Positions 14,675 through 21,855 of a stretch of 32,662 nucleotides of DNA are shown piece by piece. Source of the DNA: a virus. The position numbers and the translations under genes are program-made. The notes under the pieces are model-generated. The model made no database searches. It saw only the letters and a list, made by a program, of their open reading frames with translations, and was not told the origin of the DNA. The DNA lies in the IMG/VR virus record IMGVR_UViG_3300030430_001287, positions 2,346-35,007 of that record. One strand, 5' to 3'. Within the stretch, counting starts at the first letter, position 1. Every line of letters starts with the position of its first letter.

Positions 14675-14739
14675 TGGCTTACGGCAAACCTAAGAAACCA
14701 GTTCCGGTTAAGAAACCTAAACCAAAAAAGGGGTATTGA
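14674..14739 (+). CDS. 21-residue Lys/Pro peptide
   Basis: This mini-gene starts in a TAATG overlap and ends just before the next ATG. It contains 8 Lys and 5 Pro and no acidic residue (PKKPVPVKKPKPKK), like the tip of a histone tail. It is very short, so it could be a non-coding spacer, but the overlap chain on both sides argues for translation. Function unknown. Confidence 0.45.
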   Translation: MAYGKPKKPVPVKKPKPKKGY

Positions 14740-14741
14740 TT

Positions 14742-15086
14742 ATGATGCACGGTAAACGCAAAAAGAAAAAAGGGTCAATGCAAAAGTTCTTGGAAAAAAA
14801 CCAAGTTTTCAAGAGCATGGAAAAACCAGCCCCTGCTCCTGCTCCTGCTGCTCCTACCGCTCCTCGTCCGATACCAACACCTAGAACAGTTGGCCCAACT
14901 GGTGGCTTGTTGCGCAGTCTTCTCCGTATTCAAAATGCTATGGGTGGCGGCTCGGCTGCTAACGCTAGGGGAGTTGGAGCGAGTCTTGGTCGAAAAATTG
15001 AATCAACTGTCAGACCCGTTCCCGGCCTACGACGCGAGATGGAAAAAGTAAACCGTCGCGTTCGTCAGAGGTTTGGTGCTAAGTAA
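14742..15086 (+). CDS. Basic linker protein with Pro-Ala repeats
   Basis: The product is 114 aa from ATG 14742 (a second ATG follows at 14745); AAGGGG lies upstream. Three parts are visible: a Lys-rich head (MMHGKRKKKKGSMQKF), a Pro/Ala linker (about residues 32-48, APAPAPAAP), and a basic helical tail ending RRVRQRFGAK. It has no cysteine and no membrane segment. Two charged ends joined by a rigid Pro-Ala spacer suggest a protein that bridges partners, for example DNA and the inside of the capsid. That role is a guess from composition. Confidence 0.7.
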   Translation: MMHGKRKKKKGSMQKFLEKNQVFKSMEKPAPAPAPAAPTAPRPIPTPRTVGPTGGLLRSLLRIQNAMGGGSAANARGVGASLGRKIESTVRPVPGLRREMEKVNRRVRQRFGAK

Positions 15087-15241
15087 TGTCTAGCCCAAAG
15101 CCCACCAACCCTGCCTTGTGGTCACGAGCAAAAGCATTGGCTCGCAAGAAGTTCAAGGTGTACCCGTCTGCGTATGCCAACGGCTGGGCGGCTAAGTGGT
15201 ACAAGTCCAAAGGCGGCGGGTGGCGTGGGGGTAAGAAATGA
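15086..15241 (+). CDS. Small basic phage protein
   Basis: The product is 51 aa, starting in a TAATG overlap. The segment PALWSRAKALARKKF, then YPSAYANGWAAKWYK, then a Gly-rich basic end is a pattern I recall from small hypothetical proteins in many phages: Trp/Tyr-rich, basic, with a YPSAYAN core. The regular spacing of aromatic residues suggests a compact helical hairpin. No function is known to me. Confidence 0.7.
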   Translation: MSSPKPTNPALWSRAKALARKKFKVYPSAYANGWAAKWYKSKGGGWRGGKK

Positions 15242-15405
15242 AGCATGCCAAACGCTCTGACATGAAAATCAAGGCTGACAAGAAAAAGTTCAAGCCACAC
15301 ATGATGTTCCCTAAAGGTGGCGGTAAGCCTAAGTTTGCCAAGACCTACGAAGATCACATCCGACTTGGTAAGCAGGGGTACGGGCATACGAAGCCCAAGA
15401 AATGA
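15238..15405 (+). CDS. Small basic hypothetical protein
   Basis: The product is 55 aa, linked to both neighbours by ATGA overlaps. It is rich in Lys and Gly (ADKKKFKPHMMFPKGGGK), with three His and several aromatic residues. No family recognised. It is unlikely to be an accidental frame because its start and stop interlock exactly with flanking genes. Confidence 0.65.
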   Translation: MKHAKRSDMKIKADKKKFKPHMMFPKGGGKPKFAKTYEDHIRLGKQGYGHTKPKK

Positions 15406-15650
15406 GTTATCAAGGCGGTCTTCGGAAGTGGTTCAAAGAGGACTGGCGTGATGTCAAAACTGGGGAGAAGTGTGGTCGCAAGTCAGCCAAAGGTGGATCA
15501 AAGCGTCCCTACCCAGCATGTCGCCCAGCAGCCGTAGCAAAGCGACTTACGATCAAAGAAAAGAGGGCCACTGCTCGTCGCAAGACTGGTAGTGGTCGTG
15601 TCAATTGGCAAATCACCGCATCCGGTAGAAGGAGAAAACGTGGCAATTAA
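15402..15650 (+). CDS. Conserved small basic protein with CGR...YPACRP motif
   Basis: The product is 82 aa, starting in an ATGA overlap. The block GGLRKWFKEDWRDVKTG, then CGRKSA, then YPACRP, is a strongly conserved signature I recall in small uncharacterised proteins of marine phages and some giant viruses. I do not give a DUF number because I am not certain of it. Two cysteines separated by a Lys/Gly/Ser stretch may form a disulfide or metal site. The C-terminal half is nearly all Lys, Arg, Thr and Ala. Function unknown; its repeated presence in phage genomes suggests a useful structural or DNA-associated role. Confidence 0.8.
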   Translation: MSYQGGLRKWFKEDWRDVKTGEKCGRKSAKGGSKRPYPACRPAAVAKRLTIKEKRATARRKTGSGRVNWQITASGRRRKRGN

Positions 15651-15891
15651 TTATCGTGGCGAAAGATTCTCCGGCTACAACAAGCCCAAGAGAACCCCCG
15701 GCAAATCCAAGAAGTTTGCTGTGTTGGCAAAGCAGGGAAGCAAGGTTCGATTGATCCGATACGGTGATCCCAACATGAAGATCAAGAAGAACATTCCCGG
15801 TCGGCGTAAGAACTTCCGAGCAAGACATGGCTGCGACAGCCGACCACCAAGCAAACTGTCTGCTCGATACTGGTCATGTAAGAAGTGGTAA
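15640..15891 (+). CDS. Conserved small basic protein (GYNKPKRTPG type)
   Basis: The product is 83 aa. GTG 15640 is chosen because GAAGGAG lies just upstream; the frame is open further back but overlaps the previous gene. The blocks GYNKPKRTPGKSKKF, VRLIRYGDPNM, KNFRARHGC and LSARYWSCKKW recall a family of small phage proteins that often occur near the preceding type. Very basic, with two cysteines late in the chain. Function unknown. It overlaps the preceding gene by 11 bp. Confidence 0.8.
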   Translation: MAINYRGERFSGYNKPKRTPGKSKKFAVLAKQGSKVRLIRYGDPNMKIKKNIPGRRKNFRARHGCDSRPPSKLSARYWSCKKW

Positions 15892-15892
15892 A

Positions 15893-16045
15893 ATGTGGAA
15901 TGCGTTATTTACTGCTTTGTTTCAGGTACTTCTTCCATTCGTACTTGCGGGCAAAACCGCCAAAGACGCCACTCGTCCTCCTGAGCATCACGCTTGGAAG
16001 CGTCGGATGTCAGAGTTCGAGCGTCGTATTCGTGGAAGAAAGTGA
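15893..16045 (+). CDS. 50-residue single-span membrane protein
   Basis: ATG 15893 follows the preceding stop by one base. One hydrophobic segment (ALFTALFQVLLPFVLAG, residues 4-20) is followed by a basic, cytoplasmic-looking tail (WKRRMSEFERRIRGRK). The N-out or N-in topology cannot be decided from sequence. It contains, in another frame, the start of a lipoprotein gene. By position it resembles the inner-membrane partner of a nested spanin pair, but it is too short and lacks a periplasmic coiled coil, so this reading is weak. Confidence 0.65.
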   Translation: MWNALFTALFQVLLPFVLAGKTAKDATRPPEHHAWKRRMSEFERRIRGRK

Positions 16046-16202
16046 TGGACTCGTGAGGCTCGGCCCCGATGTCCGTGGAAAAGTCTACTATTGGGATGGT
16101 GAGGGATGGTCCCTCTCGTCTTCTGTAGTCCGGTTACCAGAAGGTTGGTATGCCGGATCTTTGAATGGTTCCGACTCGCGGCCCGCTCCGGCGGATAACT
16201 GA
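15945..16202 (+). CDS. Nested lipoprotein, o-spanin (Rz1)-like candidate
   Basis: The product is 85 aa from TTG 15945, giving a compact lipoprotein signal: Arg/Lys at positions 2-7, a hydrophobic stretch LVLLSITLGSVGC, and a lipobox-like cysteine at residue 22. ATG 15900 (100 aa) is an alternative start. The mature part (VFVEESDGLVRLGPDVRG, then VVRLPEGWY) resembles small lipoproteins that sit next to phage lysis genes. About 100 bp of the 5' part is nested in another frame inside the preceding membrane-protein gene, as Rz1 is in Rz. It would act in outer-membrane disruption, implying a Gram-negative host. Start and role are both inferred. Confidence 0.6.
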   Translation: MRAKPPKTPLVLLSITLGSVGCQSSSVVFVEESDGLVRLGPDVRGKVYYWDGEGWSLSSSVVRLPEGWYAGSLNGSDSRPAPADN

Positions 16203-16253
16203 AAACGAAGAACTAATCAACTTTAAGGGTTTATTGAAAAAGGAGTCACAATC

Positions 16254-17390
16254 GTGGCATATTCAATTACTAGCCCCAACCGTTTTGGTACGAATGCTGC
16301 CAATACAGGTGCAGGGGTTGATGCACTTTTTCTCAAGGTTTTCAGCGGCGAAGTCCTGACCACCTTTGAGGAAACCAACTTGATGATGGGGCTGCACCGT
16401 GTGCGAACCATCGCCAGCGGCAAGACTGCTCAGTTCCCAGTGACTGGCGTTGCTTCCGCTAAGTACCACACCCCCGGCGAAAGCGTCTTGAATGACGATG
16501 ACGGCGGCGGTCAATACTTGTCCTCCATCAATCACAGTGAGGTCACCATCTCCATTGACGGTGTTCTTACCTCGTCCGCATTCATTGCTGACATTGATGA
16601 AGCCAAGAACCACTACGATGTGCGTGGAATTTACTCCACCGAAATCGGACGGGCTTTGGCTTACCACGCGGACCGAGCAGTCATGCGTACTGTTATTGCA
16701 GGGGCACGAAAAACCACTGACCGCTTCGGAACGGCTGCATCTACTGACTCAGCGGTTGAAGCAAGTAAGTACCTCGGTGGTGTTATCAGTATTGATGGTA
16801 CTGCTGCTGCTACGGCTACTCATATTCTCTCCGAAGGTGAGTATGGTGGCCCAACCGGCACGAACGCAACTCTTGGAACCCAACTGTTTGAAGGCATCTT
16901 CAAAGCAGCCAACTTGATGGACAAGAAGAACGTCAGCCGTGATGGTCGATACTGCATTCTCAGCCCAGATAACTACTACAAGTTGCTGACTGAGAACAAG
17001 GATGCCATCAACCGAGACTTCAACCCAGAAGGCAACGGTTCGTTGTCCGGTGGTCAATTGGTCGAGATTGCTGGTATTCAGATTCTGAAGTCCACCCACT
17101 TGCCTTCTGGCGACGAGTCTTCGTCACAGGATGCAAACTTTGGTGACAACGCCATCAATAACGATGTGTTCGGTGTGGCACAAGGCGGCTACTCCGGCGT
17201 TAACTTCACTGGTACTCAAGGTATTGTCTTCCAAACTGAAGGCGTGGGTAGCGTGAAGTTGATGGATCTGTCTTTGGAGTCTGAGTACTTCATGGAGCGT
17301 ATGGGTACGCTTATGCTTGCCAAGTACGCAATGGGTCACGGCGTTCTTCGTCCTGAAGCCTGTTACGAGTTGGTGGACACCGGATCCTAA
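16254..17390 (+). CDS. Major capsid protein (T7 gp10-like)
   Basis: The product is 378 aa, against 345 for T7 gp10A. GTG 16254 is preceded by AAAGGAG with about 9 nt spacing. The N-terminal arm and the blocks ALFLKVFSGEVLTTFEET, SGKTAQFPVTG, ITIDG-like SISIDGVLTS and NHYDVRGIYSTEIG closely follow T7 gp10 (HK97 fold). It builds the icosahedral shell on the scaffold and portal. No obvious slippery site for a gp10B-type frameshift was seen at the 3' end. A strong hairpin follows the gene, consistent with very high expression of this region. Confidence 0.96.
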   Translation: MAYSITSPNRFGTNAANTGAGVDALFLKVFSGEVLTTFEETNLMMGLHRVRTIASGKTAQFPVTGVASAKYHTPGESVLNDDDGGGQYLSSINHSEVTISIDGVLTSSAFIADIDEAKNHYDVRGIYSTEIGRALAYHADRAVMRTVIAGARKTTDRFGTAASTDSAVEASKYLGGVISIDGTAAATATHILSEGEYGGPTGTNATLGTQLFEGIFKAANLMDKKNVSRDGRYCILSPDNYYKLLTENKDAINRDFNPEGNGSLSGGQLVEIAGIQILKSTHLPSGDESSSQDANFGDNAINNDVFGVAQGGYSGVNFTGTQGIVFQTEGVGSVKLMDLSLESEYFMERMGTLMLAKYAMGHGVLRPEACYELVDTGS

Positions 17391-17425
17391 TCTGGTACAC
17401 TGATTTCGTCTGAGTTCTCCACTTG

Positions 17426-17462
17426 GGGCCACCCGTAGTTCTGCTATGGGTGGCCCTATTCT
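17426..17462 (+). terminator. Terminator-like hairpin after the capsid gene
   Basis: A 13-bp stem (17426-17438 with 17444-17456, one G-T wobble) closes a 5-nt loop and is followed by TATTCTTA. T7 has its late terminator T-phi in the same place, after gene 10, where partial termination keeps capsid transcripts far above tail transcripts. The trailing T stretch is imperfect, so partial termination is likely. Confidence 0.85.
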
Positions 17463-17480
17463 TATGCAAAAGGAGCATCA

Positions 17481-18116
17481 ATGTCTGTTCAAATGACCAC
17501 GGAACTTAATGCGGTAAACACCATGCTTAGTGCTATTGGTGAGCCACCCGTAACTACGCTCGATGGGCAAACAAATGCTGATGCTGCTATTGCACAAAAC
17601 ATCCTATTAGAAATTAACCGTGAAGTACAAACAATGGGCTGGCACTTCAACACCCAACACGACGTTGAGTTTGTGCCAGATACCGACAAGCAAATTGTGC
17701 TTCCTACTAACGTGGTACGCATCGACATTGATCCTCGTGCCCGTAACACAGATTCAGACACAGTTCAATCTACAGTTGACAATCGAGACATCACTCAGCG
17801 TGGAACACGCTTGTTTAACCGATCAAAGAACACGTTTGAGTTTGAGAAGAAAGTAAAGGTAACAGTCATTTTCTTGTTGCTGTTTACCGAACTACCAGAA
17901 GCAGTACGTCGCTACATAACAATCAAGGCTGCTCGTGTGTTCCAAGACCGTATGGTTGGCTCACAAAAGCATCATGCGTTTAGCCGAGCCGACGAGATTC
18001 GTGCTTTGGCTTTGATGAAAGAGTTTGAGATGGATACATCAGACCACACCATCTTTGAAAACTACGACATCTTCCGAATCGTAGCACGAGGGGATGCACA
18101 ACGGGGTCTGCTCTAA
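17481..18116 (+). CDS. Tail tubular protein A (T7 gp11-like)
   Basis: The product is 211 aa, against 196 in T7. ATG 17481 follows AAAAGGAGCATCA. The start of the protein has the family signature AVNTMLSAIGEPPV, followed by VQTMGWHFN, and DITQRGTRLFNR later. It forms the gatekeeper ring between the portal and the nozzle. It is the first gene after the capsid terminator. Confidence 0.93.
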   Translation: MSVQMTTELNAVNTMLSAIGEPPVTTLDGQTNADAAIAQNILLEINREVQTMGWHFNTQHDVEFVPDTDKQIVLPTNVVRIDIDPRARNTDSDTVQSTVDNRDITQRGTRLFNRSKNTFEFEKKVKVTVIFLLLFTELPEAVRRYITIKAARVFQDRMVGSQKHHAFSRADEIRALALMKEFEMDTSDHTIFENYDIFRIVARGDAQRGLL

Positions 18117-20752
18117 TGCCACTGATCCTTACTTCTGTTCCCGATCTTACCGGCGGAGTGTCGCAACAACCTGTGTCACAACGCGGTGTCAATCAATGCG
18201 AAAACCAAGTAAACGCAATGCCATTGATGGTGGGTGGTCTAATCAAGCGACCTCCACTCAACCACGTTACCGAGATCAAAAACGGAACAAACAGTATTGA
18301 CATCAACGCCAATGCTTTTACTCACTTTGTGCGTCGAGACAACGACGAGGAGTTTGTCATTATTGCAGACGGCAACGGTGGCCTAACAGTCAACACGCTT
18401 GATGGCACATCGAGAACGGTGTACATCGACAATAACCTTGCCGGGGATGATTTTTACATTGGTAACGAGGGTGATGCTCCCGGTGGTGCAAACGACCTTG
18501 CAGATCCGGGTGCAGTTCTTCGTGCGTTTACGATTGGTGATGTGACATTTATCGTTAACACAGCGATTACCCCTGCGATGGCTGCTGATGTAGCACCTAA
18601 CTCTCGTCTTCAAGCCAACGAAGAAAAAGAAGCACTGATTCGTCTTAATGCGGTAGGTGGTGTAGACAGCACATTTAGCATCACAGTCAAATTGGGAAGT
18701 GCAAGTGCCCTAACAGCATCAGTCACTTTTCAAGGCGACGATGATGGTGTTGTGGCTGATATCAGTACAGTTGCAGAAATCTTGGTGGATGGTGATGCCA
18801 CTGGACACACAAACTACACCTACTCTGGCACTGGGGGAGGACTTAATGGAATTGCTGGCATTGCTGCTCAACACGCCAACGGTGTCATTCACCTTGATGC
18901 GGACACCACCGACTTTACGGTAACCTGCTCAGACTCTTTTGGTGATGCAGCGTCCACGGTTATCCGAGAGGCCACGACGTTCTTTGGCAGCCTTCCTCCT
19001 ACCGCACCGCACATGATGATTGTCAAGATTGAGGGCAACCCTGAATCACAAGTTGACGATTACTATGTGCAATTTTTTGGGGACGGCTTATCAACCAGTT
19101 TGGCAAAAGATAGTGGAGGAGCCTTTACTAACCCTGACGTTGGAACGATGGTAAAGGGTAAGTGGGTAGAGTGCCCAAGGCCCGGAGTTGTATTTAAGTA
19201 CGACTACAAAACAATGCCACACATCTTGGTACGACAGCCTAATGGTACGTTTGTATTTACTACAGCAGACGGTGTGCAACCTGTTGACCCCGCCGATATT
19301 CCCAACGCTACAGGAAGCATCAACACCACTGTTGACTGGGCCACGTTCAAGTTTGCTGACCGCACGACTGGCGATGATCTTACAAACCCACTACCTTCGT
19401 TTATTGGTCAGGCCATCACAGACATTACGGTGTTTAAGAATCGACTTGTAGCAACAAGCGGAGAAAACGTAACGCTTTCTGAGATTGGCTTTTTCTTCAA
19501 CTTCTTCCGAACCACCGTTACCCAACTACTGGACTCCAGCACCATTGATGTAGGGGTGGGTGGAACAGAGATTGCCAAACTAGATCGGGCTGTTCCATTT
19601 AGTGACCGTCTTATGCTCTTCTCGCAACGTGCCCAGTTCTCTCTGGCGGGCGAAGCAGTGCTAACTCCACTTACTGTGTCGATTACTAATGTAACGGACT
19701 TTGATGCAGATACTACTTCAGCCCCCGTTCCGGCTGGTGCGTCTTTGTTCTTCGCATTCAAGCGTGGGTCGTTCTCTGGATACCGAGAGTACTTCAAGGC
19801 TGGCACAGCGGCAGACATTCAGTTTGATGCGTTAGACATCACAGAGCAAGTTCCTAAGTTTATCGAGGGGACAGTCAAGCGTGCCGTGACCTCTACTCAT
19901 GAAAACCTACTTGTGATCCAAGCGGCTAGTGCAACCAAACTTTACGTTTACAAGTACAACAATACCAATAGAGGCAAAACACAATCTGCTTGGTTTACGT
20001 TTGAATTCAGTAACGCCACTGTTGTCAATATCCAGTTTGTTGGAACATCCCTGTTCATGTTGGTAAAGAGGGGTAGTAAGACATTCTTGGAACGCATGGA
20101 CTTGCAGACCGGCCTCAAGGACACAGGCTCAACTTACGTCACCACACTGGACCGACGCTTCTTGATTGCAGACCGAACAAGTGCGACCGAAACCACCACT
20201 ACTTACACCATTACTGGTACAGAACTAGACACCTCACTGACATACAACGCAGTTACTCAAGGTGGGGAAGTACTTACCATCAATAGTGTTACAGCAGCCG
20301 GTGGCAATACTACTATTGTTGTCAACTCTGTCGTAGACGCTGGGGTGTCGGTGTTTTTCGGACTGCCCTACACCATGACTTACGAGTTTTCCAAGCCTCT
20401 GTTGAAGCGAGGAACGCAGGACGGCAAGATTGACGTTGTGTCTACAGGTCGCCACCAGTTGCGATACATGACACTGGAGTACGACGATACAGCCTCGTTT
20501 ACTCTTCGTGTTACGCCGCAAGTCGGGGGTGCTGACGGTACGCCGATTGACTACCCGTTCAGCGGTAGATTCTTAGCGGCAACTGCAACGCTTGACAATA
20601 TTCCCAGCGAGACTGGCTCTTTCCGCATTCCGATTTTCCTGAAGTCTCAGAATGCCAAGATTGAAATTATCAATTCGTCGGCACTTCCTAGTAATATCCA
20701 GTCAGCGGAATTTGAAGCACAGTACACCACTAGGATCGAGCAACAACAGTGA
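18116..20752 (+). CDS. Tail tubular protein B, nozzle (T7 gp12-like)
   Basis: The product is 878 aa, against 794 in T7. It starts in a TAATG overlap. The N terminus carries the family signature: LTGGVSQQPVSQRGVNQCEN, then GLIKRPPL. The body is beta-rich, as expected for the propeller-like nozzle that carries the fibres and opens for DNA exit. It is about 80 residues longer than T7 gp12; an insertion seems to lie around residues 170-290, a Gly/Thr/Asp-rich stretch. Confidence 0.94.
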   Translation: MPLILTSVPDLTGGVSQQPVSQRGVNQCENQVNAMPLMVGGLIKRPPLNHVTEIKNGTNSIDINANAFTHFVRRDNDEEFVIIADGNGGLTVNTLDGTSRTVYIDNNLAGDDFYIGNEGDAPGGANDLADPGAVLRAFTIGDVTFIVNTAITPAMAADVAPNSRLQANEEKEALIRLNAVGGVDSTFSITVKLGSASALTASVTFQGDDDGVVADISTVAEILVDGDATGHTNYTYSGTGGGLNGIAGIAAQHANGVIHLDADTTDFTVTCSDSFGDAASTVIREATTFFGSLPPTAPHMMIVKIEGNPESQVDDYYVQFFGDGLSTSLAKDSGGAFTNPDVGTMVKGKWVECPRPGVVFKYDYKTMPHILVRQPNGTFVFTTADGVQPVDPADIPNATGSINTTVDWATFKFADRTTGDDLTNPLPSFIGQAITDITVFKNRLVATSGENVTLSEIGFFFNFFRTTVTQLLDSSTIDVGVGGTEIAKLDRAVPFSDRLMLFSQRAQFSLAGEAVLTPLTVSITNVTDFDADTTSAPVPAGASLFFAFKRGSFSGYREYFKAGTAADIQFDALDITEQVPKFIEGTVKRAVTSTHENLLVIQAASATKLYVYKYNNTNRGKTQSAWFTFEFSNATVVNIQFVGTSLFMLVKRGSKTFLERMDLQTGLKDTGSTYVTTLDRRFLIADRTSATETTTTYTITGTELDTSLTYNAVTQGGEVLTINSVTAAGGNTTIVVNSVVDAGVSVFFGLPYTMTYEFSKPLLKRGTQDGKIDVVSTGRHQLRYMTLEYDDTASFTLRVTPQVGGADGTPIDYPFSGRFLAATATLDNIPSETGSFRIPIFLKSQNAKIEIINSSALPSNIQSAEFEAQYTTRIEQQQ

Positions 20753-21201
20753 CCGGAATCGTTGAGTCAAAGAAATCACATGTCGCCGCCGTCTACAACA
20801 ACCTGAGACAGGCAGACCGCGACGAAATCGAGGCGTTGGGCAAAGATGCCTTTACGTCCCTGCGTCAAGGGTTCCGCGAGTCCGCTCCCTGCTACACATG
20901 GATGTACGAAGACGAACCCTCAGCCTTGCTGGGGTGTGTGCCTTACAGCAATGGAGCAGCAGCCATCTGGATGCTTGGCACTGACAATATTGCTAACCAT
21001 AGGTACGCCTTTATGAAAACCTGTGTGCCATTTCACAAAGAACTGGTACGTCCCTACCAATTAACCGCAAACGTCGTAGACGAAAGGAATGAGGTTCACA
21101 TGCGATTCATTAGATATCTCGGATACAACTTTATTGCACGACGTTTGATGGGGCCAAACCAAATGCCCTTTATTGAGTTTGCGAGGTTAAACCATGTGTA
21201 A
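20749..21201 (+). CDS. Internal virion protein A-like (T7 gp13 position, GNAT-like fold)
   Basis: The product is 150 aa, against 138 in T7. GTG 20749 overlaps the nozzle stop codon. The order of blocks (WMYEDEPSALLGCVPY, IWMLGTDNI, ANVVDERNEVHMRFIRYLGY, then MPFIEFARL) resembles gp13-like proteins that keep an acetyltransferase-like outline with the end reading as a substrate-groove strand. No catalytic activity can be claimed. T7 gp13 is needed for morphogenesis of the internal core. Confidence 0.8.
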   Translation: MTGIVESKKSHVAAVYNNLRQADRDEIEALGKDAFTSLRQGFRESAPCYTWMYEDEPSALLGCVPYSNGAAAIWMLGTDNIANHRYAFMKTCVPFHKELVRPYQLTANVVDERNEVHMRFIRYLGYNFIARRLMGPNQMPFIEFARLNHV

Positions 21202-21838
21202 CCCAATTGCTTTTGTTGGTGGTGTTGCCTCTATTGCTGGAGGAGCGGCACAGGGTAGAGCAGCACGGCGACAGGCTGCACAACAGGCTGCGTACAACCG
21301 ACAGGCCGAAGCCGTTGGTCGTATCAACTACGAACGCATGGTTGCTTATCAAGCCCAACTGGCAGAGTTCCAAGAAGACCAGTACACCGCAATGGCAGTC
21401 TCAAGTGAGCAAGCCCTTGGCAACGTGTTCGGATCAATCTTGAATCGAGTCAAGCAAGTAGAACTGGCAACCAAGCAGAACGTCACCAAGTTTTCGCAGC
21501 AGGCCGCATCTCAAATGGCGTTTGGTAAAGCAGCGGCTGCTGAGTCTGGAGTAACCGGCAACAGCATTGCGTTGATGGCTGACGGCTATGCCAAGTTGGA
21601 AGATGAGGCCAACACCAACTCTTTCGCCAACTTAGAAGGCGAGATCCTCCAGCAACAGGCAACGATGGCTGGATACCGTGCTTCGTATCAATCTGCACTC
21701 AACAGCAAACTTCCCCCACCCTTGGCTCCGGTTCAGTTGCCAACACCGCAGGGTCAAGTTACTCAACCTTCTTCTGCTCCTTACATTCTTAGCGGCATTG
21801 CTCAGGCTGCCAACTTTGCGATTCCGTTTATCAAATAG
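21194..21838 (+). CDS. Internal virion protein B (T7 gp14-like)
   Basis: The product is 214 aa, against 196 in T7. ATG 21194 overlaps the upstream gene. It starts Met-Cys-Asn, as T7 gp14 starts Met-Cys-Trp, with a hydrophobic Gly/Ala helix (FVGGVASIAGGAA), then long amphipathic Gln/Ala-rich helices (ARRQAAQQAAYNRQAEA) and a Pro-rich end before a second hydrophobic segment. The T7 protein is ejected and makes the outer-membrane channel; the same role is likely here. Confidence 0.88.
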   Translation: MCNPIAFVGGVASIAGGAAQGRAARRQAAQQAAYNRQAEAVGRINYERMVAYQAQLAEFQEDQYTAMAVSSEQALGNVFGSILNRVKQVELATKQNVTKFSQQAASQMAFGKAAAAESGVTGNSIALMADGYAKLEDEANTNSFANLEGEILQQQATMAGYRASYQSALNSKLPPPLAPVQLPTPQGQVTQPSSAPYILSGIAQAANFAIPFIK

Positions 21839-21855
21839 ACCTAAAGGAACCACAC

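Noticed and set aside
16213-16230. Possible phage promoter upstream of the capsid gene (CTAATCAACTTTAAGGG)
   Set aside because: It recalls T3-type promoters ending in AAGGG, but a single unrepeated occurrence cannot be separated from chance.
17370-17400. gp10B-type programmed frameshift at the end of the capsid gene
   Set aside because: No slippery heptamer seen near the stop codon, and the following bases form the terminator leader.
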